Position numbers and translations under genes: made by a program. From Armatimonadota bacterium (GTDB taxonomy: Bacteria; Armatimonadota; Fimbriimonadia; Fimbriimonadales; Fimbriimonadaceae), in assembly GCA_025360125.1 (NCBI GenBank), contig JANYCU010000032.1, positions 1-56,027 of the forward strand: a DNA stretch of 56,027 nucleotides, written 5' to 3'. Numbering within the stretch: the stretch's first letter is position 1; each line of letters begins with the position of its first letter. Below are positions 6,609-14,490 of this stretch, piece by piece. Below the pieces are notes generated by a model that was not told where the DNA came from, ran no database searches, and saw only the letters and a list, made by a program, of their open reading frames with translations.

Positions 6609-7921
6609 GCACGAAGGCGTCCATGATTCTCCTTTTGGTGATTTGTGGCGTCATCGGCATTTTCAGAGGCGATTTCTCTTGCGGGAAATTGGCGGCGACT
6701 CAGAAGACGGAAATCAGTTTTTGGAACGGTTTCACCGGCCCCGACGGCCGAGTCATGCTCGAGATGATTCGGGACTTTAACGAGAAGAACCCCGACGTCA
6801 ACGTTACCATGCAGAGGATTCCTTGGGCTCTGTACTACAACAAGGTGATGGTGTCCGGGCTCGATGACCGTGGACCCGAAGTCTTCGTCATCCATGCCAG
6901 TGCTCTTACCAGAATGCACCGGGCTGGAATTTTGGCCGAAGAAAACTCGCTATTTGCCGGAACCAAGTCAGTCCCGACCGATGACTTTGACTCTTATGTG
7001 TTAGAGCAAACGATGTTCGACGGAAAGCACTTCGCGGTCCCGCTCGACATCCACCCCCAAGGGATGTATTGCAACGCCGACATGCTGAAGGCATCAGGCA
7101 TGACCAACCCGGACGGGTCAGCAAAACCCCCAGAGACCCGCGAAGAATTCCTCAAAGTCGCGCACCTGATGATGTCGCCGAAGGGAAGTGACCATCCCGA
7201 TACGTTCGGCTATGCCCTGACTTCGTGGCCGAATAACTTTTCGTCATTGGTGGCACAGTTTGATGGCCAATGGCTGGATAAGGACGGGAAATGCACGCTG
7301 AATCATCCGAACAACGTGAAGGCACTGGAGTTCATGGCGTCACTTCGGAGTACTGAAAAGCTGATTCCGCCGCCGGATAACCAGATGGGTTGGACTGGCT
7401 TCCGACAAAAGAAGGTCGGAATGGTTTGGGACGGCATATGGATGGTGGGTGACCTCAAAAACATGCCTGACTTTCACGGGATAGGAGCTCCGATTCCGAC
7501 GATTGGCAACCATCCGGGGACCCTGGCCGACTCGCATTGTCTCTGCTTAAAACCCAATCTGACTCCGAAACAACGGGAAGCGGGCGAGCGATTCATCCAA
7601 TATCTTTCGTCCCATAGCTTGAAGTGGGCTAGCGCGGGTCAGGTTCCGGCTCGAAAGAGCGTGCGGGCAAATCCGGAATTCCAGCGAATGCAGATCCAGT
7701 ACGCCTTCTCGAAGCAGATTCCGTTCATGAAGTATCCGCCCAGGATTACGACCTTGTTCGAGATGGGACAAGAGATCAATTTAGCGGTGGAGAAAGTCGT
7801 TCGAGGCAATGCCAAGGCCCAAGAAGCGCTCGATATCGCCAACGTCAATGCCCAAAAGGCGATGGATCGAGACGAAGAGACGCAAAAGGACGCGAAACTG
7901 AGTGAGGCGGCTAAGAAATGA
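6605..7921 (+). CDS. Sugar ABC transporter substrate-binding protein (family 1)
   Basis: 438 aa from the GTG at 6605, which overlaps the GH43 stop by 4 nt; an in-frame ATG at 6623 is an alternative. The N-terminal hydrophobic segment (MILLLVICGVIGIF) is followed by a Cys in GDFSCG, a weak lipobox. The mature part begins EISFWNGFTGPDGRVMLEMI, the typical start of sugar-binding SBP_bac_1 proteins, and contains GMVWDGIWMVGDL. It ends in a charged helix (AQKAMDRDEETQKDAKLSEA) common in this family. The context (arabinanase before, two permeases after, arabinofuranosidase behind) suggests L-arabinose or arabino-oligosaccharides as substrate. Its stop overlaps the ATG of the first permease (ATGA). 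Confidence 0.88.
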   Translation: MSTKASMILLLVICGVIGIFRGDFSCGKLAATQKTEISFWNGFTGPDGRVMLEMIRDFNEKNPDVNVTMQRIPWALYYNKVMVSGLDDRGPEVFVIHASALTRMHRAGILAEENSLFAGTKSVPTDDFDSYVLEQTMFDGKHFAVPLDIHPQGMYCNADMLKASGMTNPDGSAKPPETREEFLKVAHLMMSPKGSDHPDTFGYALTSWPNNFSSLVAQFDGQWLDKDGKCTLNHPNNVKALEFMASLRSTEKLIPPPDNQMGWTGFRQKKVGMVWDGIWMVGDLKNMPDFHGIGAPIPTIGNHPGTLADSHCLCLKPNLTPKQREAGERFIQYLSSHSLKWASAGQVPARKSVRANPEFQRMQIQYAFSKQIPFMKYPPRITTLFEMGQEINLAVEKVVRGNAKAQEALDIANVNAQKAMDRDEETQKDAKLSEAAKK

Positions 7922-8805
7922 CCTACAAGAAGCAAAAGGCGCTGGTTGGGTATCTCTTCATGGCTCCTTACGGAATCGCTTTTCTTTGTTTTCTTGTGCT
8001 GCCGCTCGTCGTTGCTGGAGCTCTCTCGGTCATGCAGTTCGATCTCACTTCGAAAGAGACGACTCACTTCGTCGGCACCCAAAACTTTGTCGAAGTCTAT
8101 AAAGACACCTATTTCTGGCAGGCTCTCTTGGCCACCTCAAGATACGTGATATGGATGGTTCCTGCCTTGGTCATCACATCGCTTGGCATCGCCCTTGGAC
8201 TCAATGCAATGTCTCGTGGCCGAAACATGGTTCGCGCCCTCATCTTCTTACCCGGAATGTTTACCATCGCCGTCACTGCGATCATCTGGCAATGGTTTTA
8301 TAACCTGGAATTTGGCTTTTTCAACTACGTCATAAAGACATTTCTTCACGGACAACCAGTGCCGTGGCTGTCGGAGAAATCGCTGGCGATGCCGAGCATT
8401 GTGGTGATGGCTCTTTGGTGGAGCGCGGGTGGGGCCTCGATCATCATCCTGACTTCGCTCCAGCAGATTCCTAAGATGTACTTCGAGGCCGCGTCTTTGG
8501 ATGGCGCGAACATCTGGCAGCTCTTTAAAAACATTACATTCCCGCTCCTCAAGCCAGTCTTATTCTTCGTCATCCTCACCAGCACGATTGGCGCTTTTCA
8601 GATGTTTCCGCAAGCGTCGCTTCTCACCAACGGCGGACCAGAACTCTCGACCCGGGGTGTTGTCCAGTACATCTACGAAACCGCATTTAACAACTATCGA
8701 TTGGGCTATGCGGCGTCAATTAGCTGGATTCTGGCCGCAATTACGATGCTGTTCGGAATGTTCCAATTCCTCATGATTCGCAAGGGGGTACGAAATGTTA
8801 GTTAG
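7918..8805 (+). CDS. Sugar ABC transporter permease, MalF/UgpA type
   Basis: A 295-aa inner-membrane protein with six predicted helices. The EAA loop that contacts the ATPase is clear at about residues 191-207 (EAASLDGANIWQLFKNI). It is the first of the two permeases for the binding protein encoded upstream. The ATG overlaps the previous stop (ATGA). No ATPase gene is present in the cluster, so it probably shares an MsmX/MalK-type ATPase encoded elsewhere, as is known for many family-1 sugar importers. Near its 3' end an AAGGGGG ribosome site (8782-8789) precedes the ATG of a 39-codon ORF. Confidence 0.9.
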   Translation: MTYKKQKALVGYLFMAPYGIAFLCFLVLPLVVAGALSVMQFDLTSKETTHFVGTQNFVEVYKDTYFWQALLATSRYVIWMVPALVITSLGIALGLNAMSRGRNMVRALIFLPGMFTIAVTAIIWQWFYNLEFGFFNYVIKTFLHGQPVPWLSEKSLAMPSIVVMALWWSAGGASIIILTSLQQIPKMYFEAASLDGANIWQLFKNITFPLLKPVLFFVILTSTIGAFQMFPQASLLTNGGPELSTRGVVQYIYETAFNNYRLGYAASISWILAAITMLFGMFQFLMIRKGVRNVS

Positions 8806-8914
8806 CCTCATCTTATTTGGCACAGCGAAACCTGTTTCGCTGCTTAACCTCGGTGAATTGCTGAACTTCGGAGTAGCCAAAGCGACACAACCGCGGAGAC
8901 GCTACGACCAATGA
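8795..8914 (+). CDS. 39-aa small ORF bridging the two permeases
   Basis: The ATG at 8795 lies inside the end of the first permease gene (11-nt overlap) and is preceded at good spacing by a strong AAGGGGG ribosome site. The stop TGA at 8912-8914 overlaps the ATG of the second permease in the same ATGA fashion as the other junctions of this operon. The product begins MLVSLILFGTAKPVSLLNLG, a short hydrophobic start, and ends in a basic RRRYDQ. It could be a real small membrane-associated protein or a leader that couples translation of the second permease across a 105-nt gap. No homologue is known to me. Confidence 0.5.
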   Translation: MLVSLILFGTAKPVSLLNLGELLNFGVAKATQPRRRYDQ

Positions 8915-9732
8915 AATTCCTCAAATGGGTTGTCGGCATCTTCATGAGCCTGGTCGCGTTCCTTTTCATTTCGCCCATCCTGCTCATGGCAATGACCTCT
9001 TTCAAGCACGAAAGTGATGTCCTCAACCCCTCGACCGTCGTTCCCAAGATCTGGACATTCGAGAACTATCGTAACGTCCTGAGTTGGGCCGAGGAAGCTC
9101 CATTCGGAAAGTGGCTGCTCAACAGCATTTTCGTCTCGTGCAGCGTCACTTTACTTGTACTTCTTTTCTCAAGCATGGCCGCCTACGCCATCACCCGGCT
9201 CAAGGTCCCCGGCGGAAGCCAATTCCTTACCGTCGTAATCTTCTCGATGATGGTGCCCGGACAACTCTTCCTTGTTCCGGTCTACTTCATCCTCAGCAAG
9301 CTTCACTGGCTCGACACTCCGTTCGCTCTCATCATTCCTGCGACGGCGGGTGGCTTCGGAGTCTTCATGCTCTGCCAATTCATGAAGGCAGTTCCAACCG
9401 CGATCGAAGAAGCCGCGATGATCGACGGCTGTTCGCTCGCGGGAGTCTATTCAAAGGTGACTTTGCCTTTGATTGCTCCTGCGCTTGCCACTCTCGGAGT
9501 GTTCACATTCATTGGCTCTTGGAACGACTACGTTTCGCCACTGGTGTTCATGGATTCCGTCCGGAATTACACGTTGCCCGTCGGAATCGCCATGTATCAA
9601 GCCTCGTATTACACCGAGTATGGACGGACCCTCGCCACCAGCGCGATGGCCTCCCTCCCGCTCATGATCATCTTCCTCATATTCCAAAAACAGATCGTAG
9701 ACAGCATGTCTTCTACTGGTCTGAAAGATTAA
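8911..9732 (+). CDS. Sugar ABC transporter permease, MalG/UgpE type
   Basis: A 273-aa inner-membrane protein with six predicted helices and the EAA loop at about residues 168-184 (EEAAMIDGCSLAGVYSKV). It pairs with the permease at 7918-8805 to form the membrane channel of the importer. The N-terminus MKFLKWVVGIFMSLVAFLFI is a normal first helix for this subfamily. The ATG overlaps the stop of the 39-codon ORF, so initiation may depend on translation of that ORF. A GH51 arabinofuranosidase gene follows after only 6 nt, which supports an arabinose-related substrate. Confidence 0.9.
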   Translation: MKFLKWVVGIFMSLVAFLFISPILLMAMTSFKHESDVLNPSTVVPKIWTFENYRNVLSWAEEAPFGKWLLNSIFVSCSVTLLVLLFSSMAAYAITRLKVPGGSQFLTVVIFSMMVPGQLFLVPVYFILSKLHWLDTPFALIIPATAGGFGVFMLCQFMKAVPTAIEEAAMIDGCSLAGVYSKVTLPLIAPALATLGVFTFIGSWNDYVSPLVFMDSVRNYTLPVGIAMYQASYYTEYGRTLATSAMASLPLMIIFLIFQKQIVDSMSSTGLKD

Positions 9733-9738
9733 TTACCC

Positions 9739-11235
9739 ATGAAAAAGACCACCCTCCACTTGCATTCTCGTTTCGTTGTCGACGTTGTCGACCCCCGAGT
9801 TTTTGGTGGCTTTCTTGAGCACCTTGGGCGCGCTGTTTATGAAGGCGTCTACGAGCCAACGAGCAAACATGCTGACGAACACGGCTGTCGAACCGACGTT
9901 TTGGAAGCTCTGAAGAGATTGAGATTTACCGCCATGCGCTACCCAGGTGGAAACTTTGTCAGCGGTTACCATTGGCAAGACGCCGTTGGTCCCAAAAAGG
10001 ATCGACCTCAAACGCTCGACCTCGCCTGGCAGAGCATCGAAACGAACCAGTTTGGTCCCAACGAGTTCCTTGAGCTGTCAAAGCGGATGGATTGGACGCC
10101 GATGATGGCGGTCAACCTCGGCACAGGTACACCCGAAGAAGCTCGAAATTGGTTGGAGTATTGCAACAATACCGCTGGAACCAAGTACGCCGACCTCCGA
10201 GTTGAGCATGGGTACAAGGATCCGTTTGATGTGAAGCTGTGGTGCCTCGGAAACGAGATGGACGGTCCGTGGCAAATTGGCCATGTCCCCGCCGAGACTT
10301 ACGCCATCAACGCTCAGCAAACCGCGCGGATGATGAAAATGGTTGACCCGAATATCGAGCTCGTGGTTTGCGGTTCGTGCGCGATCAATTTGCCCACCTA
10401 TCTCGAATGGGATCGTAAGGTTCTCGAGCACTGCAAGGATGACGTCGAATTCATTTCGGTCCACCGATACGTCGAGAATCCCGAGCATGACACCGAGAAT
10501 TTCCTCGCCGTCACCAACAGCATCGACGAGCAAATCGAAGCGATGGATTCGGTCTGCACATCAGTCCACCACACCAAGAAGACCAAGCGGAAGGTCAAGA
10601 TCAGCTTCGACGAATGGAACGTTTGGTATCGCGCTCGAACTCCCGAGCATCTTGACGGTCGCGGAAAGATCGCCCCACATCTCCTCGAAGAGGTCTACAA
10701 TCTCGAGGACGCTTTGATCGCAGCTGGATTCTTAAACAGCTTCATTCGCCACGCCGATAGTGTCAAAATCGCCAACATCGCCCAGATTGTGAACGTCATT
10801 GCGCCGCTTCTCACCCGTGGCGACGAACTCGTCTACCAAACCATTTTCTATCCGATCGAGATGATGGCCAAGAGACGCGACGGTGTCTCTCTCCAGGTGC
10901 AAGTCGAAGGCTCCGAGTACAAGTCGAAGGATTACGGCGTCGTCAAGACCCTCGATACCAGCGCAATCTTCAGCGGCAAAGAACTCAGCGTATTCATGGT
11001 TAATCGCGACCTAACTCAACCGCTCGAAGTGACGATTGATCTCGCCGATCAAGCAATTTCGAAATTGCTCAATGCTGAAATCGTCCACGGAAGCGATCCA
11101 AACGCCGCCAACACATTTGAGACGCCAAATCGAATCACTGCGAAGGATTTTGACGAAGTCTGCATCAAAGATGGAAAAGCCGTGGTCAAACTACCGCCGC
11201 TCTCCTTCTGTGCTGCAACATTTAGCCTGGAGTAA
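9739..11235 (+). CDS. GH51 alpha-L-arabinofuranosidase, intracellular
   Basis: 498 aa, the usual length of bacterial intracellular GH51 enzymes, without a signal peptide. The catalytic acid/base is E173 in GNEMDG and the nucleophile E292 in SFDEWNVWY; known GH51 enzymes have these at almost the same places. The family motifs FGGFLEHLGR and RYPGGNFVSGYHW are present near the N-terminus and the C-terminal beta domain is complete. It releases L-arabinofuranose from the imported arabino-oligosaccharides by a retaining mechanism. It ends the operon that starts with the GH43 gene. A second GH51 gene at 14491 is clearly different in sequence, so the two may differ in linkage or chain-length preference. 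Confidence 0.92.
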   Translation: MKKTTLHLHSRFVVDVVDPRVFGGFLEHLGRAVYEGVYEPTSKHADEHGCRTDVLEALKRLRFTAMRYPGGNFVSGYHWQDAVGPKKDRPQTLDLAWQSIETNQFGPNEFLELSKRMDWTPMMAVNLGTGTPEEARNWLEYCNNTAGTKYADLRVEHGYKDPFDVKLWCLGNEMDGPWQIGHVPAETYAINAQQTARMMKMVDPNIELVVCGSCAINLPTYLEWDRKVLEHCKDDVEFISVHRYVENPEHDTENFLAVTNSIDEQIEAMDSVCTSVHHTKKTKRKVKISFDEWNVWYRARTPEHLDGRGKIAPHLLEEVYNLEDALIAAGFLNSFIRHADSVKIANIAQIVNVIAPLLTRGDELVYQTIFYPIEMMAKRRDGVSLQVQVEGSEYKSKDYGVVKTLDTSAIFSGKELSVFMVNRDLTQPLEVTIDLADQAISKLLNAEIVHGSDPNAANTFETPNRITAKDFDEVCIKDGKAVVKLPPLSFCAATFSLE

Positions 11236-11335
11236 TTCGCTCCCTCAGTAGCAAAACAAGCTCTGGCCGAAGAAGGATCCTCAACCTACGTTACCGAAAA
11301 GCAACAAGGTCAACATAAAAGGGTATGAAACCCTC

Positions 11336-13150
11336 TTACTTCGAGATCTTCAACAGTCGGCAACCGTGCCAAGGGATCTCGAGGATCGTCGTCTGTGATT
11401 CAAGCTTCCACGTCTCGCCTGACCAAACGTCGGTAACCGTGTCGCCAGCCTTCGCTCCCGCCGGGCCGAGGTCAAAACTCATCCGCCGGGTCTTCTTGTC
11501 CTGCTGACCGCCGTCCTTGAACCCGTAAACATAAGGCTGAATGGTGCCACCAAGCGTCTCCGCCATCGCAGTGTCGTTCAGCGCAGCAAATGCCGAGAAC
11601 GACTTTGCCCCCGCGGGCAAGTCGAAGATGATGACCGATGGTGCATGGGCAAAGATTCCATTGGTAGCTGGCTTACCTTTCACGGTCAACGGCTTCGAGT
11701 CAGGCGCGGTTGTATGCGACGCTTGCCCGTATCCAACTGAAACATACTTCCACGTTTGTTGGCTCAGGTCAATCGTCGTTCCGAAGGATAGCTCAATGGA
11801 CGGATTCACCCAAAGAGCATGATCCCAAACGATACCGTCACCTGTGTCGGTCATGACCAAGGCAATTTTCGAATAGCCCTCAACGTTGGCAAGAATTGAT
11901 CGTCCCTGGTCGGGGGTAGATCGATTGATGATTTCACCTTCGGAAAGAACCTCTGCGTTGGCCAGATCATATTGATCGTGGGTGTTGAACACCGCAGCGT
12001 AATGATCCTTCGTTTTCGGATTTTCCGCCGTCCAAGCAACGATTCCCTTATCATCAAAAAACGGTTTATTGTTGACGCTATCTTGGTTAATCGTCATGAG
12101 CGTCGGATTGGTCAGCAACGACTCGGTGAACGAATCCAAATGCGCCATATCTCCGCCCAATATAAGCGGTGACTTTGCGATGGACCATAAAGACATCAAG
12201 GTGTATTGCTCGTCGTGAGTGAAATTGGTCTGCCGCGTTCCGTTCGCCAAGGTTCCCAGCGGAAGCATGTCGGCGTCGGGATAGTGTCCAAAGCCAACGA
12301 ATTCGTTCCACTTTCGCAATCTGACAAACTGTTCTTTGAGTGCTGGCCAGCTATCCCAGAAATCATCGCTGATTCGCCACATATTCGCGTGGGTCGTCGC
12401 GTGCTCGGCGGACTCAAGCGCGGTCTCGCCCGGTGACAGGCTCAACACGATCGGGCGTTTGGTCTTGTCAATCGCCTTGCGAATCGCTTCGACTTCGGGC
12501 TGATTTTGAGGATACGGACGGCTAAGGTCATCAACTTTGACGAAGTCAACGCCCCACGAAGCGATGAGCTTGAAAACGCTGTCGTAATACTCTTGAGCGC
12601 CTGGCTTTGTCATGTCGACACCATACATGTCGCCGTTCCACGTACAAACATGTTCCTTGTCGGCAATATCTGAGCACTTCAACTTCGTTCCAAGGATCGG
12701 AAGCTCCTTTTCGACCGCAACGCGAGGGACCCCGCGCATCAAATGGATGCCAAATTTAAGTCCTTTCTTGTGTACCCACTCAGTGAGGGCCTTAAACCCG
12801 ACGCCGTTCGCCGAAGAAGGGAACTTGTTGGCGGTCGGAATGAGCCGACCATATTCGTCCATGGTCAGCACTCCCCGCGCTTCAAAATCAAAACCCTGTG
12901 TTGCGTTTGGCTCGTACCACGCTACATCGATGACGGCATATTGCCAACCGAATGGCTTTAACTTTGCGGCCATAACTTCGACGTTTGCTTTGTACTGCTC
13001 CTCGGTTAGGCTTGCCCCATAGCTATCCCAACTGTTCCATCCAAGCGGGGGTTTTGGTGCCCATCGGTGGTATTCAAGGGTTTTAGGCTTTGATTTGATG
13101 ATTATTTGACCTTGCATAGCCAGCAATATTGAAAGGTGAGGAATGATCAT
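11336..13150 (-). CDS. GH27 alpha-galactosidase/beta-L-arabinopyranosidase-like with embedded NPCBM-like domain
   Basis: 604 aa. The GH27 barrel starts at PPLGWNSWDSYG (residues 34-45); the nucleophile is the Asp of FVKVDDL (~residue 207) and the acid/base the Asp of WRISDDFWDSW. The usual IDDCW motif is replaced by IDVAWYEP, which is atypical for plain alpha-galactosidases. A domain reading SVGYGQASHTTAP and NGIFAHAPSVIIFDL (about 470-545) looks like an NPCBM carbohydrate-binding module, inserted before a last strand set (DVWSGETWKLE) that normally closes the barrel's C-terminal domain. The N-terminus has only a weak signal-like stretch. In this locus it may remove galactose or beta-L-arabinopyranose side groups. 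It is transcribed away from the prepilin gene, sharing an intergenic region with a candidate operator. Confidence 0.8.
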   Translation of the reverse strand: MIIPHLSILLAMQGQIIIKSKPKTLEYHRWAPKPPLGWNSWDSYGASLTEEQYKANVEVMAAKLKPFGWQYAVIDVAWYEPNATQGFDFEARGVLTMDEYGRLIPTANKFPSSANGVGFKALTEWVHKKGLKFGIHLMRGVPRVAVEKELPILGTKLKCSDIADKEHVCTWNGDMYGVDMTKPGAQEYYDSVFKLIASWGVDFVKVDDLSRPYPQNQPEVEAIRKAIDKTKRPIVLSLSPGETALESAEHATTHANMWRISDDFWDSWPALKEQFVRLRKWNEFVGFGHYPDADMLPLGTLANGTRQTNFTHDEQYTLMSLWSIAKSPLILGGDMAHLDSFTESLLTNPTLMTINQDSVNNKPFFDDKGIVAWTAENPKTKDHYAAVFNTHDQYDLANAEVLSEGEIINRSTPDQGRSILANVEGYSKIALVMTDTGDGIVWDHALWVNPSIELSFGTTIDLSQQTWKYVSVGYGQASHTTAPDSKPLTVKGKPATNGIFAHAPSVIIFDLPAGAKSFSAFAALNDTAMAETLGGTIQPYVYGFKDGGQQDKKTRRMSFDLGPAGAKAGDTVTDVWSGETWKLESQTTILEIPWHGCRLLKISK

Positions 13151-13222
13151 TGTTGTAAGTCCAGGCTCAACAGAGCTTACCTACATATCCTTTTCGGAAT
13201 ACTTTCGAAAAAAAAGGCAAAT

Positions 13223-13242
13223 ATATTCCCACTTTTGAATAA
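13223..13242. promoter_or_regulatory. Candidate operator shared with the ArsR-like gene
   Basis: ATATTC and GAAT arms separated by CCACTTTT; 16 of 20 bases match the palindrome at 3569-3588 with the same 8-base spacing. It lies in the divergent region between the GH27 and prepilin genes and overlaps the expected -35 of the promoter whose -10 is at 13251. Confidence 0.45.
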
Positions 13243-13250
13243 GCATATCA

Positions 13251-13256
13251 TATAAT
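13251..13256 (+). promoter_or_regulatory. -10 element of the prepilin-like gene
   Basis: A perfect TATAAT about 80 nt before the ATG at 13335, without a good -35. The resulting leader contains a small hairpin (CTCCC/GGGAG around 13278-13292) and an AAGGAG ribosome site at 13325-13330. Confidence 0.5.
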
Positions 13257-13334
13257 GATTTTGGCCTTGGGGTGTCTCCCGCATTGGGAGCTGTTCAAGG
13301 ACGCAATTGTGACTTCATTATTCGAAGGAGAAAT

Positions 13335-14141
13335 ATGAAAACTCGAAGTAGAGCGTTTACTTTAATTGAACTTCTCGTCGTTATCGCGATCATCGCGATT
13401 TTAGCGGCCATCCTATTCCCCGTTTTTGCTCAAGCAAAGATGGCGGCCAAAAAGGCTTCCTGCCTATCCAACCTCAAACAGCACGCGCTTGCCTACATCA
13501 TGTATGCAAACGACTATGATGATATGGGTGTTCGGCAAGGCGTTGATGCAGGTGGTTGGATTTATTGGTTCGCCGGATCAGGCAAACCACTTGGATTTAT
13601 GGATCCAACCGAATATCCCAACTGGGGCCGGGATACCTATCCATATGTAAAGAACTTGCAAATGTACGAAAGCCCAGGAGCACCAAAAGATAACAATCCT
13701 GTGTTTGGCTATATTAGTAACAACCCAAAGGCGGGTAACGGCAGCTATGCCGCCAATGGTGGAGCTCTAGGAATAAGCTTGACTTCGTTTAGCGACTCAG
13801 CCAATGTAATTTACCTTCAGAGTAAGAACACGACAACACGTGAGGCAATCGTCCAGCCAACTCCTTTGTATCCATTGGGAACCCCCTATATTGCAAACGG
13901 AATTGACATCAGCTGGGTCGGAGCTACTTTTGGCAAAGGTGGAAACTATGCTTGGTGTGACGGTCACGCGAAGTACAGACCACGAACTGGAATTACTTTC
14001 CGAAACTTCGGAATCTACGGTACAGTTCACTGCCATCAGCCTGGATGTACGGATGTTCCGAATACAACCGGTCTGACTGATCCATTGGTTAACCCAAATT
14101 ATTGGGATACATGGGGCACAGTCGACGTCGGCCTGATCTAA
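13335..14141 (+). CDS. Prepilin-like DUF1559-type protein
   Basis: 268 aa from the ATG at 13335, chosen because AAGGAG sits just upstream and because the prepilin cleavage motif then lies at residue ~8 ([20 protein letters not shown]). A long hydrophobic N-terminal helix follows, then [13 protein letters not shown] and a secreted globular domain ending with a [12 protein letters not shown] motif (H-x9-DG type). Proteins of this kind are very numerous in planctomycetes and Armatimonadota; they are processed by a prepilin peptidase and displayed outside, with unknown individual roles. Its place beside arabinan hydrolases suggests a surface protein co-expressed during polysaccharide use. A terminator follows at 14164. 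Confidence 0.85.
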   Translation: MKTRSRAFTLIELLVVIAIIAILAAILFPVFAQAKMAAKKASCLSNLKQHALAYIMYANDYDDMGVRQGVDAGGWIYWFAGSGKPLGFMDPTEYPNWGRDTYPYVKNLQMYESPGAPKDNNPVFGYISNNPKAGNGSYAANGGALGISLTSFSDSANVIYLQSKNTTTREAIVQPTPLYPLGTPYIANGIDISWVGATFGKGGNYAWCDGHAKYRPRTGITFRNFGIYGTVHCHQPGCTDVPNTTGLTDPLVNPNYWDTWGTVDVGLI

Positions 14142-14163
14142 TTTCCAGTAGTTCACGAAAAAT

Positions 14164-14193
14164 GACCCCTTGTTGCCAAACAAGGGGTCTTCC
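14164..14193 (+). terminator. Intrinsic terminator after the prepilin-like gene
   Basis: An 11-bp perfect stem (GACCCCTTGTT / AACAAGGGGTC) with loop GCCA, followed by TTCCT. It ends 23 nt after the prepilin stop and just before the promoter of the small lipoprotein. Confidence 0.8.
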
Positions 14194-14204
14194 TATACAC
14201 AGCC

Positions 14205-14429
14205 ATGAAAACTTCTATGAGCACAAAAACTTGGTTCTCAATCGTCACTTTCACTCTTACTCTCGGTGCGCTACTTGCGGGCTGCAGCAACCCGGATGGC
14301 GAGGGCCTAACCGACCAACAAAAGTTGGATGGGTCAACTAAAGCGAGGGCTCAACAAATGAGCGGTCAGAAGTCAGGATCTAATGCTCCAATGACTCGTG
14401 AATCGATGCCCGGCCAGAACAAACCCTGA
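14205..14429 (+). CDS. Small lipoprotein
   Basis: 74 aa: a basic n-region, a hydrophobic stretch (WFSIVTFTLTLGALLAGC) with lipobox LLAGC at about residues 24-28, and a short hydrophilic mature part rich in Gln, Ser and Lys without recognisable domains. The mature part is probably disordered. A TATACA hexamer 5 nt before the ATG suggests a nearly leaderless transcript of its own. It lies between the prepilin-like protein and the second GH51 gene; a role in that locus is only suggested by position. Confidence 0.65.
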   Translation: MKTSMSTKTWFSIVTFTLTLGALLAGCSNPDGEGLTDQQKLDGSTKARAQQMSGQKSGSNAPMTRESMPGQNKP

Positions 14430-14450
14430 ATGTTTGGCAATTTTATTGAG

Positions 14451-14482
14451 TGCGCTCGTGGTCATTCCATGAGCGCATTCTT
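14451..14482 (+). terminator. Intrinsic terminator after the small lipoprotein
   Basis: Stem TGCGCTCGTGG (14451-14461) with CCATGAGCGCA (14467-14477), one G-T pair, loop TCATT, then TTCTTC. It ends only 8-13 nt before the ATG of the second GH51 gene, so that gene has little room for its own promoter unless some transcripts read through. Confidence 0.6.
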
Positions 14483-14490
14483 CGCGAATC

